Positions 26,151 to 39,657 of a DNA stretch of 64,000 nucleotides are shown one piece after another (position 1 is the stretch's first letter; every line of letters begins with the position of its first letter). The position numbers and the translations under genes were made by a program. The stretch is from Callorhinus ursinus (taxonomy: Eukaryota > Chordata > Mammalia > Carnivora > Otariidae): the NCBI RefSeq assembly GCF_003265705.1, contig NW_020312902.1, positions 17,200,870 to 17,264,869 of the forward strand. The letters are read 5' to 3'. A model generated the notes under the pieces. The model was not told where the DNA came from and made no database searches. It saw only the letters and a list, made by a program, of their open reading frames with translations.

Positions 26151-28059
26151 ATGAAAGACCATGCCTTCTAAGAACCCGATACTCTCCTTTAAGATGGCAA
26201 AGTGGATTCCCTTATGGAAGCCAGGCCTACTGGACAGCTTACCCTCTTTTAGACCAAGTGACTTGCCCTCCCAACCAACTTTCCAGGGAAAGCATCCACC
26301 TGCTGTGCTTGTTCAGATACTAAACTCTCTAAGCACCAGCTCTCCACCTGACTTTCAAGTCAAGACTAGCCTCCTTTTAAGCCAGAAACCAGACCCAAAT
26401 GCATCAAAGATGCTTCCTAACCACAACACCTTGTCACCTAGAATATTTCCCTCTGAAAACAGGTGTTTCCCAATGAAATGCGACACCAGTGAAGTGAAAA
26501 TGAGGGTCGATGCCTGGATAAAAACTAGAAATCTGATCAATTATGTAGATGTCTCTAAATCACCAGATCTTTGGCATCCTATTGACAACCCTCATAGATG
26601 ATTGCCGAAAGGTTTGGTTTTCATCCAGATGTTTGGGAACTGTCACATTTACCTGTTTGTCAGCAAGTGCTCATGCATTTCTAAGAGACATAAGTGAACG
26701 CTGAAAAGGATAAAAATAACCCAGAATAAAACAGACTAAAGAGGACAGGGGTAGCAAGCTATTTAACAAAACTAGTCAAGCAGACTCCATCTGGGAATGG
26801 GTTGTGGCCTTGGAGATCCATTAGAACGTGGATCCAGCTCACAGGAGACTCATGTGCTCAAAGACCTTTAAAAACCTCCTAAGGCTATTTCCTTGGCTAT
26901 CTGCAGAACCGGACCCAATCAGATCCCTGCACGGTAGAGCTGATGGGTCAGTCCCACTGTCCGACAGAGAGGGCCCAGGTTACGACCAAGTCCACCCTCC
27001 TCATGCTGACACAGCCTCTATCCGCTCTCCGGATGCCCGCATGCCCGTGCGCAGAGTATCTCCACGTGTGGTCAGACCAAGCTATAGATCTTGCAACGCT
27101 TGACGTAAATCTGGTTTGTGACTTTGTACATGTACCCCTATTTGTGATTTAGTGCTCTGCTTTTTATCATGTCTCCACTTCCATTTTCTTTCCCTCTCTA
27201 CTTTTTAATGCTGTTTACAACTTCCTTATCCATAGAGCAGCACGGCGATCCTTCAGTGTCCCCACTGATCTACCCACGTGGTTTTTCTGACCCATGTTTG
27301 CTCTCCACTCGACTTAATTTATGTTTTGGTAAATAGGAACTTTAGATCGTTCTATTCAACGGTATTTAGGGTTACTGCTTTTTATCAAAGGCATCACGGC
27401 ACCGAAGGACCCCCTGCAAGGGACATTTGTTTATTCTCACGAGTGCCTGGCTCTCCCCACACACGGGAAGGCTGCGTGGGGGCGGGCGTGCCTGCACAGC
27501 GCCCTCGGTGTGCGCCTCTCCGCTCCACCGCCCTGTGTCGGTGCCGCTTGGTGCCGGCAGGAAGAGATCAGTAAGAGCATGGTGTGGACTGCAGCTGCCC
27601 CTCAAACTGCTGGAGATAAATCCAGGGCCCTCCCTGTGGATGACCACTCGGTTCTTTTAGGTGGAGGTCCACATATGCCTGGCAGGGCTGATTCCTCCAA
27701 ATTCTCCCTCCCACGCTCACCCTTCATCCCCAAGCTGCGGCGGAAGCTTGTGGTGACATTACTCACAAGCGAGACTTGGGGGATCTCTTCTCTTAGAGGT
27801 ATGAGTTGGAAGTGGAGGGGGCGAGGGGGGCAGAGCAATGCTTTCTTAGATTTCTGGGTCATCTACTGTCTTTTTTCTCCCTCTCCTCAATTTTTTCCAT
27901 ACCTTCTCCTCATCTCTAACTCTAGTTGACCTTGAACTCTGTCCTCTCCCTTCACACCAGAATGTGTCCCAAGGGGGGATGGCACTTCCAAAGAAGCAGT
28001 TACCTGGCCCAAGAGGCCTGGAGACCAGTAGCCAGAGGGGCCAGCCCATCACTCCACTC

Positions 28060-28300
28060 CTGGAAATAAATCCCATTGTATTTGCATTTTAATTTTCCAC
28101 ATAAACAAAGGCCCAGAGTACTCGCTTGGGCAGCATCACTGGACGAATTTAATTAGAAATGAAAAGTTTATAGGGCCCTCTTTAATGCGATTAATGCTCA
28201 GTTAACATTTATCACATTCGTATGCTGGAATCGCCTTTTCTAAGCAGTGACTGGCCATGAAATGAATTTCTCTCAACTTTTTTTGTACCCACCCTGGGAG
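28060..28300. promoter_or_regulatory. Enhancer-like block with a perfect octamer in intron 3
   Basis: A POU octamer ATTTGCAT lies at 28080-28087, followed by cacataaacaaaggcc (forkhead and SOX/TCF-like), cgaatttaattagaaatg and aatgcgattaatgctcag. The density of developmental transcription-factor words in unique sequence is high. Confidence 0.4.
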
Positions 28301-28561
28301 GTCATCTCCTAAGGAGTCTCCAGGCTGCCTCCCTGGGGTCAGGAACTACCTGATCCTCAGGGCCAAGTTAAGGGGAGGTAAGGGAGGGGGAAGAGGGGAA
28401 TACATACGTGCTGGGGCGGGAGAGGGCAGGGGGTATAAGTGTGAGGGGTGGCCACTGTTTCTATGGGGAGCTGGACCGAACCAGGGCTGTACCCTCTGCA
28501 AAAAGCTGAGGGCTTAGCCCAGGAGACTGGCCAAAAAGGCTTCAGAGCCTCTTCCCTAATT

Positions 28562-28587
28562 AAAAAAAAAAAAAAAAAAAAAAAAAA
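28562..28587. repeat. 26-base poly-A run
   Basis: A pure A homopolymer without a recognisable SINE or L1 body beside it, in intron 3. Confidence 0.95.
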
Positions 28588-31500
28588 GACCTCCCTTCCC
28601 AACACACATACTCAGTCCACTTCTGTGGCCCAAAAAACAGGCTTTAGCTGGAGCTGGCCTGTGTCTGTCACTTCTGGGCTCTCACTTCTCTCCTCCTGTC
28701 TTGGGCCGTCTCTCTTCTACCCCCTTTACCTGTCTCGTCAGGGGCTCCACCAGACTGTCCCTCCATCCAGATCCATGGTGACTGGGAAGGGAACCCGAGT
28801 CTTGACCCCAAGGAATACCTCATTTCCTCTGGCTCTCCCAGAGGCCAGACAGTCACAGTCTGTGGGGAGGCTGCCTGCCCTGGTGTCAGCTCCCTACAGA
28901 AGCCGAGCGGAGTAGGGGAATGTGAAACCTCTATTGGTCCCCAGAGGAAGGATGGCCTTCCTTATCTCATCAAATTCTCTTCTCTCTTCAATTAGAGTCT
29001 ACTGAGATTGGCCTCCTAACCCAAACCAGCTACCCTGAGGAGGAGGAGAGAGAGGAAGGAAAAAAGTAAGTGACGGGGGGAGGAAGGGGAGGTATCCTCT
29101 CTGCAGATGACAAAAGGAGATGAACAGCTTGACCTGTGTCCCTACCTAAATGCATACTCCCTTTGAGGACCTCGACAGACACAAACCAAGTGCTGCTACC
29201 AGTCCTCCTGGTATAGGCGTGTTACACACCCTCGACCTGGCCACCACGTGCCACTCTACACCTTCACCTCTAGCAGAGAAAATGCACACGCGTGTGCACA
29301 CAGACTAAGTGTGCCGGGACCCTTTGTACCTGACCGGACCCCCACTCGTCAACCCATTGGGAGATCTATCGTCCATTCAACCCACGCTTGCCAGACAACA
29401 TTTGCTAACATCCCAAATAGACAGGTTGTCCAAACGATGGCAGAAACTTTCATTCTGAGACCAAACAGTCCCTTGAGCCCGAAACTCTCTGAATAGCAAA
29501 CCACCAGCCCCCTGTTTGACAAGACTGACTCCTTTTAAGAGCTCCCTGGAATACCAGGACCATTTAGACAGCTTCCCAGGACACAAATGTTAGGCTCAGC
29601 TAGGTACCACATGTTCTTTCCAAAGTTCTCAGGCTCTTTCCAAAACAGAGACACACAGAGGCCCTCAACGCAGAATCACCTTCTCTCGGTATGACACAGG
29701 ACACGTAAGCAAGGACCATCTTGCCCTCTAGAATTAAATGGAAAGTCACAAGATAAGGGGCAGAATGGGTCTCCTCCTTGACCATCTCTGTGGCCTGTCA
29801 AGCCAGATACTGCCTACAAGGCCCCTGGTTGCCTGCAGCTTCCTCCACCAGTCCAGCAAAGACCCTGGGGCCAAGGGGGTCGGGGGGATGCTGCCTCAGG
29901 GCTTGCTCCCAGGTGCTCCAGCTCTGCGGCCATTGCTGTCCTCCCTTCCTGCCCTCCTCCCTTCTCTCCCCGACCTCTGAGCCCTTCCTCTCTGATTTCT
30001 TGACCTTACTGTGTCTACAAGGTGGGTACAGGTCCCCTTGCAGCCTGCTGCCCTGTCTTGTAGCCTTTCTGCTTCTCCCGCCGGGCGCTGCCTGTGGCGT
30101 CCCTCTGGCTTCCTCTGCCCCCGAATGGCTGCAGAGTGAGCTCACTGCAGAGAAGTTCAGGCAGGGCTGCAGGCAGGCAAGAGAGGAAGTCCAGAGCAGA
30201 GTGGCCAGAGGCTCCCGGGTGGAGGGCCTCGAGTCTGAAACACCTAGGAAACGAAGACCTCGCTCCCTTCCTCTTGGCCTCTCGCCCACTCTCCCCTCTG
30301 CTAGGGACCAGGCTGCAGCAACCACAGTGCAATAGCCCCGCAGCCAGGGCCAGCCTGCCTTGTGGCACAGGTGGCCACGACTTGACCTCCCACAACACTT
30401 CCTTTGCCCGCCACCTTCGTCCTTCCTGGCTGGCCTCCCCTTTTCTCCTTTACCACCTTCTGAGCTCCCTGAAGTCACCCTCAGCCTGGTCTACCAGCTG
30501 CCCAGAGCTCAGGCTCCATCCGACCACCTCCAAGCACCACCAGAGGCCCTTGGCGGAGCTGCACAGGATCCAACCCCCTTTTCAAGCTTCCAGAGCTCCC
30601 TGCTTTGTACTCTGGCCATGCGCTCCATTCTCATCCAGCCAAGCCAGTTCCGAGGCCTCTCCCTTTCACCCCTCAGGCTCCCCACCTCCTTTCTCACTCT
30701 TCAGCCCTCCTTCTGACTTCCATCCTCCCCTCCCACTCACGCCTCACCCTCCCCTGCCCTCACGGTAGAGAGAGGACTCTCCCCTTGACCTACCCTCCTC
30801 AGGGGCTCCTGGACTAAGGGGCTCGGGAAACATCACCCGCACCCCTGTACCTGCACTGTTAGTGCTCTGGTCTGAAGCAGAGAAGGAGAAGCCAAGTCTG
30901 GTTATACAGCCCTGGGACAGCAGACCAGGGCCCATGGACTGAATCAGACCTGAAGCTCTGTTTTCTTTGGCCAGCACAGAGTTTTCAAAACCCAAATCTT
31001 CCTGCCTCTAGGCTGGGCCCGCATACCCCAGCCCTTTGGTCCAGCTCTCAACAGCTCCATCCCAGCTCCTGCAGCTCTACTTTCCTCCCTCCACATCCCT
31101 ACAATAAACCTGACCTTTCTAGAATGCCGACGACTCTCAGTTTCTCACTCTCATGTGAAAAACACAAAATATCTTCTTATCATATTATCTCTCAAAAGCC
31201 AAAAGAAAGAGTCCAGTTATTTTTGTGGTTGCTGAGGATGAGCTACAAGAGGAACCTGGCTCCAAGGCCTCTCCCATCTCCCTCCCTCCCTTCTATATAC
31301 CTTCTTCTCCTACCCACGGAGAACTGCATGAGGCCTTGCTCCTTCTCCTCCAGTGCCAGCTCACTCCCTCTTACTTCCCACCCCCAACAGCTCCCCTAGG
31401 CCCGGCCCTCCCTGGAGGCCCCAGGCATCTGCCTGTGCCTTCATGCCCTGCCTGGTCTCCAAGGCCTCTCCAGTCCCCAGTTACGTGTTTCTCACAAAAA

Positions 31501-32548
31501 GCCTCTTCCTTATTTCCCTGGCACCTGGGTTACTGGGGAAGGACGTGGAGACATCCTCTTGGCCTGGCCCTTGGGAGAGCTCTGTCAATGACTGTCCCCA
31601 AGCTGCCACCACACCTCCTGCTAGAGGGACCTGCACCCCTTGGTGGGCCTCTGCACCAAAACTCTACAGGAAAGAGGCCCACTGGGAAGAGCATCTTTTT
31701 AGCTGCTTATACAGTTGGTCCCTAACTAGTCTTGCCGACTGGGCTCGAACTGAGTGAGAGTCTAAGTGAAGATGGACAGCTGAACTCACAGCTCTCCAAT
31801 ACAAAGGTGACATCACTGTAGCCAGGCCCTGCTTTTGGGGGACTAACAGGACCATGGAGTGTTACAGTGCAAGTAAAGATCGAAGGAAATTTTGACCTCA
31901 GTTTGCCCAAATTAGAAACAAAGAATCTTCAGCTGAGCCCTATTATCACCCAATGGCCCAATGACTACCTCACTGATTGACCTATTGGGCCAAGGACAAG
32001 GTGTTCAGCCTTTGTCTGTGACTGCGGGACACATCCTTTGGAACTTCTTCCCTTTCCTCTTGGCCTTGGAGCCCTTTTACCAAAGAGCAGACACAGGATG
32101 GCACACGCATACACATACAAATCCATACACACTGAACATGTCAACCTCTATGCCTAGAAACCATTGTGAACCATGTTCAAGCTGCACCTTGCTAGCACCA
32201 AAACAACAGGTTCAATGGGAGGAGAACATTCAACCCCATGGTTTACTGGTAGACTGATAAACCCAATGCGATTTTATTTCCTATCTGTTTACTTCACTTG
32301 TGATTTGGGCATTGGTTGTGAGATACTGTTTCCCATGCCTCAGATCTGTCAGGGGCCCCTATCTCCTTTCTAGGCTCACGCACGTGGCTAGGTGAGCTGG
32401 CCATAGCTGTACCTGTAAATGCCTCCCTTGCAAGAATCTGAACTCTGGACACCCGGCTTGGGGATGTGGGGAAACAGCAGGGATTCAGACAAGTGGCAGG
32501 CCAGGTTAGAACCCTTAACTGCACTCTTTTAAAGAACAGGAAGTGAAG

Positions 32549-32770
32549 GGGCACCTGGAGGGCTCAGTCGGTTAAGCGTTGGACTCTTGATTTACGCTCA
32601 GATCATGATCTCAGAGTCATGAGATGGAGCCCCACCCACTTCACTTCGGGCTCAGTAGGGAGTCTGCTTGGGATTCTTTCCTTCTCCCTCTGCCCCTTCC
32701 CCTGTACGCTCACTCTGGCACGTGCGTGCACGCGCTCTCTCTAAAATAAATAAATAAATCTTTAAAAAAG
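32549..32770 (+). mobile_element. Can-SINE, diverged head
   Basis: The head begins ggggcacctggagggctcag with several changes from consensus. A CT-rich stretch then leads into aaataaataaataaatcttt. Imperfect flanking duplications, aaagaacaggaagtgaa (32531-32547) and aaagaacaagaaggggaa (32771-32788), support target-primed insertion. It appears older than the elements at 1841 and 21092. Confidence 0.9.
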
Positions 32771-33589
32771 AAAGAACAAGAAGGGGAAAAGAAATACATA
32801 TACATCGTTTCCTCTTACTTGGAGACCTCCAACTCCAGGTAGCAACAAGGAGGGACTAAGGACAAGCCTGAGAACTAAGAGGGGAAATTACAGAGTAGCC
32901 AGAGCTGGAGACCTAGGAAGCCGGGAGCAGAAAATGGGGCCCTTGGCTCAGGGCGTTCCTTCATCAGTCCTGCTGACAAGATGGGGAAGCAGGACCCCTC
33001 TCCCAGGTGGGCTCATGACAAGCCCCTCTTCAGATGCAGGCTCTTGGTGGTGTTGGGGGGAGGGGGAGATTCATCTTCTGCACCAGTTTCTACCATGGCT
33101 ACTCTTTCTCTGGAAGCTGTAATGTTCTAGTCTACAAGCACATACCATCACATAATACAACCACACTCTCTTGCATGCACCAGAATAAGTCCGTTTCCCA
33201 ACTGTTCCCTCTCACACCGGTTCCAACGGTAGATCCATTCCCTGGATCTACTCTGCACAATCATTCGCCCCATCTACCAATATACACACAGCACCACTCC
33301 CTCCCCAACGTTCCTTTCTCCAGGTACCCTGTTTCTCTTCTCCAGGGGCTGTTCCTGCCTGGCCCCATCTCCGCTGGCTAATTCCCCCTGTGGCCCCTGT
33401 ATTGAACTGTTGTGTTGTCCATTTCCCTGTGACAAGGGCTCTGGTTACAGAGTTATTGATTGGTTTTCATGCAGACAGATGGGCCCTTCCCGAGCTCCCA
33501 TCGAAATCCCTGCCTCTATGGGCTGATTGTTGCCTCTCAGGGTGTAGGATTGCACTGGAGACCACCCTCCACGCAACCTCCTTTGCCCA

Positions 33590-33760
33590 GGCTGTGGACT
33601 GTAATAAATGGAGGCAGCCTGAACGATAATAAAAGCAATTGAGTAGGTTACCTGTGCAGACACAAGATTTATGCCTCTTCATATTTGATGTGATTGTTTT
33701 ATTGAGTTCTCAAAATAGTTGGGACACTATTTATTTAGTTAGTTAGGAGGAGTTTCCCTC
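33590..33760. promoter_or_regulatory. Enhancer-like AT-rich block in intron 3
   Basis: Contains aacgataataaaagcaattg, ggttacctgtgcag (E-box-like), tgatgtgattgttttattga and ctatttatttagttagttag. Unique sequence; function inferred. Confidence 0.3.
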
Positions 33761-34272
33761 TCTTTCTGCTTTGCATTGCCCTCCAAAACCTACCTGGAGT
33801 TTTCATTAGGGACAACCCCTCCTGTCTTTCTCTTCCCCAGAGTTGGCAGCTGAGGTAAGAACTCAGGGCAACCAGCCATTGCTCTCACCTGAAGGCCATT
33901 TCATGGCCCGAACGCCCGCTCTGAGCCAGCCGATGAGGGAAACAGTCAGACCCATATGACGGCAGGCCAAGAAGTCTAAAGTAACTAAGGGAACAAAAAT
34001 GGCTTTTCAGGAGGACAGCTCCAGCTCATTTTAAGAAATAAGATCAACAGCCGTACCTATTTCACATGTTAGTCTAATGATGGGTGATCTCCGCAGGAGG
34101 AGAGCCCTCTCTGGGGAAGGATAAGTGAGCAAGTCTTCTCAGACAGACATTAGCATATTTGTTTTCTCTTTGTGACCGCAGTGTGGTAGGCCCTGGGCCA
34201 CAGAAGGCAAGTTCTCTGTCCTTATTTCTCCTACTCCTCTGAGGACAGAAGTCCTCTTTTTCTTTTTCTTTT

Positions 34273-34470
34273 TTTAAGATTTTATTTATTTATTTGACAC
34301 AGAGAGAGCGAGAGAGAGAGAGCAAGCACAAGCAGGGGGAACGGCAGGCAAGGGAGAAGCAGGCTCCCCACTGAGCAAGGAGCCCGATGCAGGGCTCGAT
34401 CCCAGGACCCTGGGATCAAGACCTTAGCCGAAGGCAGACGCTTAACCGACTGAGCCACCCAGGCGCCCCA
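34273..34470 (-). mobile_element. Can-SINE, reverse orientation
   Basis: The reverse complement of a Can-SINE: the tail reads taagattttatttatttatt at the left, and the head ends gagccacccaggcgcccc at the right. A GA-rich stretch replaces the CT-rich block. Flanks agaagtcctcttttt (from 34247) and agaagtcttcttctt (from 34470) look like an imperfect target-site duplication. It is in sense with PAX2 transcription. Confidence 0.92.
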
Positions 34471-34554
34471 GAAGTCTTCTTCTTAGCCCACCAATTTGCC
34501 TTGGCTCTTTGCCATGAGACCAACAGCCCTGACCACCAAATAGCTACAAGGGCA

Positions 34555-34596
34555 TGGAGATGTGGCAAGTAAAGCTGCACTGCTGGCCCAGATTCA
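34555..34596 (+). repeat. 42-bp direct repeat, copy 1
   Basis: Begins tggagatgtggca and ends tggcccagattca. It recurs at 35884-35925 with two mismatches and the same orientation. It is just outside the Can-SINE at 34273-34470 and matches no repeat family I recognise. Confidence 0.95.
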
Positions 34597-35883
34597 TGCC
34601 AAGCAAGGTCTAAGAGTCTACGAGACAAATGTGCAATGTTCTAGAACCTGAGTTTCAGAGAAAGAGACACACACTCCAGCCCTGAACATATCTTCAGCAT
34701 TCCCAGCTTTTTTGGATAGGTCTTCAAATGAACAGCTGGCCCACTACGGTCACCCCACTGCCAGAACTCCGATGAGGCCTGCGAATGACACAGGATGGAA
34801 ACCTTGCACAGCACTGGGGCTGTGGCCTTGAAGCCAGTGAATGTGCTCACTTGGAGCCAAACAGGCTGAGAGAGTGTGGGTAGCGGGTGATCAGTGAGAA
34901 ATGGACTCTGGAAGAGCCCACTCCAAAGATCTAGGGGCAGGGAAGGCCCTGATCCCAAGAGTGTAGTGCAGGTTGGAAAAGTTAAGCGAGCAACGGCCTT
35001 TTTGTCAGCTCATTCCAAGAAAGCACCCTCAGGGGATCCTTGGTAACCCTAGACTCTACCTGGAGTTTGTGCCCATTCTTTCAAAGGAGCTGTATTCTCT
35101 GCCCAGAGCAATAGCCAAATCAGAAGACTTTGGCATATAATCAGGAAGATCCTTCCCGCCCAGTCAATTGCTCGGCGATATGACTTAGGCGACTTTTTCC
35201 CCCTTCAGTAGCATGGATCCCCCTCCATCTCTTCCCACGCCCTAGGCCATTTCCCACACCAGGTGTTAGTCTCAAGTCACCTGTTTATAAACATCCGCCC
35301 TCTACAGTGGCAGTGTATAAACTGAGGAGCTGGCAACTCCATGCTTAGTGATCAGTAACCCGATATCGAGATGGAGTCACATAAATTCCACATGCTAAGC
35401 GATCCTGTCAACCCTCTGGATTTTTGACAGTGGTCTCTGGGGGGCAGGAGTGGGTTTGGGAGGCCTCCCTGACCTACTCCACTGACTCAGAGAGGTATTT
35501 CTCTGAGGATTTGTCAGTGGAGTATGTGGATGGAATGTCCAAGCCTTTATCGCGACCGGATCAGAGAAAACCAAAACCAATTTTAAAGCATGAAAAGCAA
35601 TTTCGTTTATAACCATAACAGCATATTTCAAGTGCGGCGACAACATCTGTTTTGGGAAGGAGAAGATGAAAAAAAACCTCACAATTTGGCTCAGTGGGTG
35701 AGCATGTGTGGACTTCCTTTCTTGCCAACCACCGGCACATGCACACACTCAAAACGGTTATAAAGTACCGAAGACAAGTGGGCACCTCACCAACAGGAAG
35801 GCCCTAAACTCGAGAACCACCCATTCCCTGATGCACCACACTTTCTGCACAGAGGAAAATCTCCAGGGTCTTCCTATAGTGAG

Positions 35884-35925
35884 TGGAGATGTGGCAGGTA
35901 AAGCTGCACTTCTGGCCCAGATTCA
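35884..35925 (+). repeat. 42-bp direct repeat, copy 2
   Basis: Second copy, 40 of 42 bases the same as 34555-34596. The flanks of the two copies do not resemble each other. Confidence 0.95.
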
Positions 35926-37129
35926 GTGAAATTTTACAAAGTGAAAAATTTACAAAGTTCCTGATATCACCAACGCAGGCAGAAGCATCCTGCCTTTATC
36001 AGGTTTCAGGGTGAAACAACAAATCTCAGATAAACCTTTCCCCATTTAGAGCAAAACACCTACAGGGATGAAGTGGAGGACATGGGGGCCTAGGCGCATC
36101 CCTCCAGCCCCAACTCAGCAGCACATTGGGAAGCCCTCAGAATTCCTTCCCAGTTTGGAACCATGGTAGGATTCTGTCCCAAAGTGAAATCCACACTACC
36201 CTGACTGCTCCTTGTCGACAAAGCAAGCCGGGAAGCGGAACCGCAGACCGAGGGCTTGGCTGCCCATGCTGCCGGTGGCTTCCCCGTTCCTCTCCTCCCA
36301 CTCCCTCTCCATCTCCAGCAACACCTGCCCACAGATAGCTATTTCTACACACCCAAAGGAAGCCTCGGTGCCCCTCAGGTGGTGGGGCTCCACGCAGTGC
36401 AGATCCTGCAGCTGTCAGCACTATCAAGCCGAGGCCGTTCTTTTCCTCCTCTCAACCCACCCCTCTACTTTCCCCCAATGCTGGGGACTGCAACCCCAGG
36501 CTTCTGAGCTTGATCCTGGGGTCACCTGTTCCCTGCTTTCTGGGGCTTTTCAGAATGAGAGCATCCCCAAACTCCTGCATGAGACAGCTTCTCAAAACAT
36601 CTCAGCCAGTGAAGGTATATGTTGGGGAGAGGAGGGACGGGGTTCTAGACGGGGTGGTAGGCGAGGGATGCTGCCATCAGAAGTGCCTTGATTGCTCCAA
36701 TCCTCCACCCATCAAGAAAACCAAACTGCCTTAACTGTGCATGTCTCGGGTTCCTCCAAAGGCTGGCAAATCCTATCACTGACAACAAGCATTTTTCTTG
36801 AATGTCCCCCAATACACCAGCGCCCAGCCCCAGCAACATCGCTCCTCAGCAGGCTGCTCTCCTCCCAAGATCTCCGTTCCAACTCACTCTCGGGACCAGC
36901 AGACAGCCAAGAGGCTGAGTCTCCAGATGGCTCCGAAAACAAATGCTTTGTCCCCTGCCCGTTCCAAACCGCCAATCCTGCCCCAGCCCCAGAGCTTCCC
37001 CAGCCTCCTCTGGCTTTTAAATGCAAAAAGACACATTCCTCTCCCAAACCACCCAGAGTCTTTCTCCAGCTCCTTCGAAGGTGTCTGAATGTCAAACTGC
37101 TATGCTTTCAGTACCTAGCGAGCCAGGCC

Positions 37130-37460
37130 CGGGGAGCTAGAGGGTTTTCGGAGGGTGTATAATTAGCTGATCAGTATTATGTTACCCTGTTCATAACTGA
37201 ATAACCATTTTAATACATATGGCACACACTGGGATAATTTCTGGGGTCGCCTCACAGTACGTTACAGCACGAGTGTGGCAGAGGGGATCTTCTTTAGCCA
37301 AGGTACATTCTACCAGCTAATTTTACCTGCTGTTTTCAGGATGATTTGAGATAATTCCATATCATTTGCAAAATATTAAAAAAAAAAACCTTGATACGTC
37401 ATGCCAGTTTCAGAAAAAGGCACCATCTGAATTATTAGTTGTCCTGATAATGAATCTATG
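37130..37460. promoter_or_regulatory. Enhancer-like block near the exon 3 end of intron 3
   Basis: Contains gtataattagctgatcagta, ccattttaatacatatggc, accagctaattttacctgc, ataattccatatcatttgca and gaattattagttgtcctgat. A compact, non-repetitive, homeobox-site-dense block about 1 kb from exon 3. Confidence 0.4.
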
Positions 37461-38498
37461 AAGAGTACGAAGAATAACAAGGGTAAGAAACCCTCAGCCT
37501 TCTTCTCATTTGGGAATCTGTCTTAAAATGGGGTTGAAAGGCTGGCCAAGCTGTCTGGAACTTATACAGGGTCTCTGCTGATGTCAGACTGTACAGTTCT
37601 GTGGTGTTTGAAGCCCTCCTGGGTGCTTGGATCCCACTGCTCCTTGTACGTGTTGTACCCGACACAGGCCCATTTGCACACTGGCACGGTATACACACGT
37701 GGAACATACATGTGTACTCTCCCAGAGAGCATGCTGGAGTGGCTTGGGGATTGGGAGACTATCCTGTGCAACTACAGGTCTCAATGACTCCAGCCTATGT
37801 TGGCCCCATGTGCCTGCGCCTGTCATCGGTTCAGACTTATCCCTGGCCCTAAGCATCCTGAAGTTGAGCCTTGGGGTCCAGAGCTCTCTCCCTGCCTGCC
37901 TGGTGTCCCACTCCTTGTCCAGCTTTCTCTACTCCCTGCCAATTGCTGGCTGGTGGCTGGCGTTTGCTCTGCAGGCCTGGATACTCGTGCTTGTAGGCCG
38001 GAAATTTGTGCAAGCTGGCTAGCAAGGCCTGGGCTCCTGGGAGGCAAGCTTTGTGGGAGTTGGCAGGGAGGGTGGGGCAGCCAGGACAGGCAGCTGCCCC
38101 TGGGGAAGGGAGCATGCCTTTAGAAAGGGAAGTCTGTTTGGAAGCGATGAATAGACACTGGTCATTTTAAAGGCTTCGGCTGTGGGCTGTGATTGTCTCT
38201 AGATACCGAGGCACGTAATCTTGGAGTCTTAATTACCACAAACACTTGGATTCATTTCCAGGACGCCGGCGGGAGAAGCCTGGCAGGGAATACCCAGCCC
38301 TGAGCTGGAGACAGCTCTGTCTGTCTGTCTGTCTCTGCCTTCCAGGTCTCCTCTCCCTGCCTAAAGGACTTCGGGGACTGAGAGCCTGGAGCAAGGGCAG
38401 AGGCTGGGGAAAGAACAGAGACCGCAAGCTGGGAGACACCCTAATGGGCAGGAGCTGGGAGCTGGCGTCCCACCCTGCAGTCCGGGGTGGTTTGCTCA

Positions 38499-39488
<990 letters not shown>

Positions 39489-39657
39489 CTGCCCAGGATT
39501 TTGCTGACACAGCCGTGGCTGACCCGCAGCTGCCGGGATATGTCGCAGGGCCGCACACCCTGGTGGGCCAGCTCCACGATGCGCTGCCTCACCACGTCGG
39601 GCAGGGGCCGGCCGTTCACAAACACCCCCCCGAGCTGGTTCACACCCCCGTGCCCTG
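39489..39657 (-). CDS. PAX2: PAX2 coding exon 2 (N-terminal paired domain, residues 15-71)
   Basis: This exon encodes the first, PAI-like half of the paired DNA-binding domain, beginning [17 protein letters not shown] and ending [10 protein letters not shown]. It carries the beta-hairpin and first helix-turn-helix that contact DNA. The acceptor is CCCCAG at 39659-39658 and the donor GTGAGG starts at 39488. The 169 bases leave AG, which takes a G from exon 3 to make Arg71. Residues match the PAX2/5/8 group, and exon 1 makes it PAX2. A run of seven G on the coding strand (39625-39631) encodes Gly-Gly and the first base of Val; in human PAX2 the equivalent run is a known frameshift hotspot in renal coloboma syndrome. 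The acceptor is a tandem NAGNAG. No frameshift or stop is seen. Confidence 0.98.

Noticed and set aside
26700..27660. Possible gene or retroviral LTR in intron 3
   Set aside because: Open frames are short and mixed on both strands. I could not find terminal repeats, a primer-binding site or a recognisable protein.
28112..28140. Possible U6 snRNA start (tactcgcttgggcagcatc)
   Set aside because: Only about 20 bases resemble the U6 5' end; the following sequence does not match, and no U6 3' end is present.
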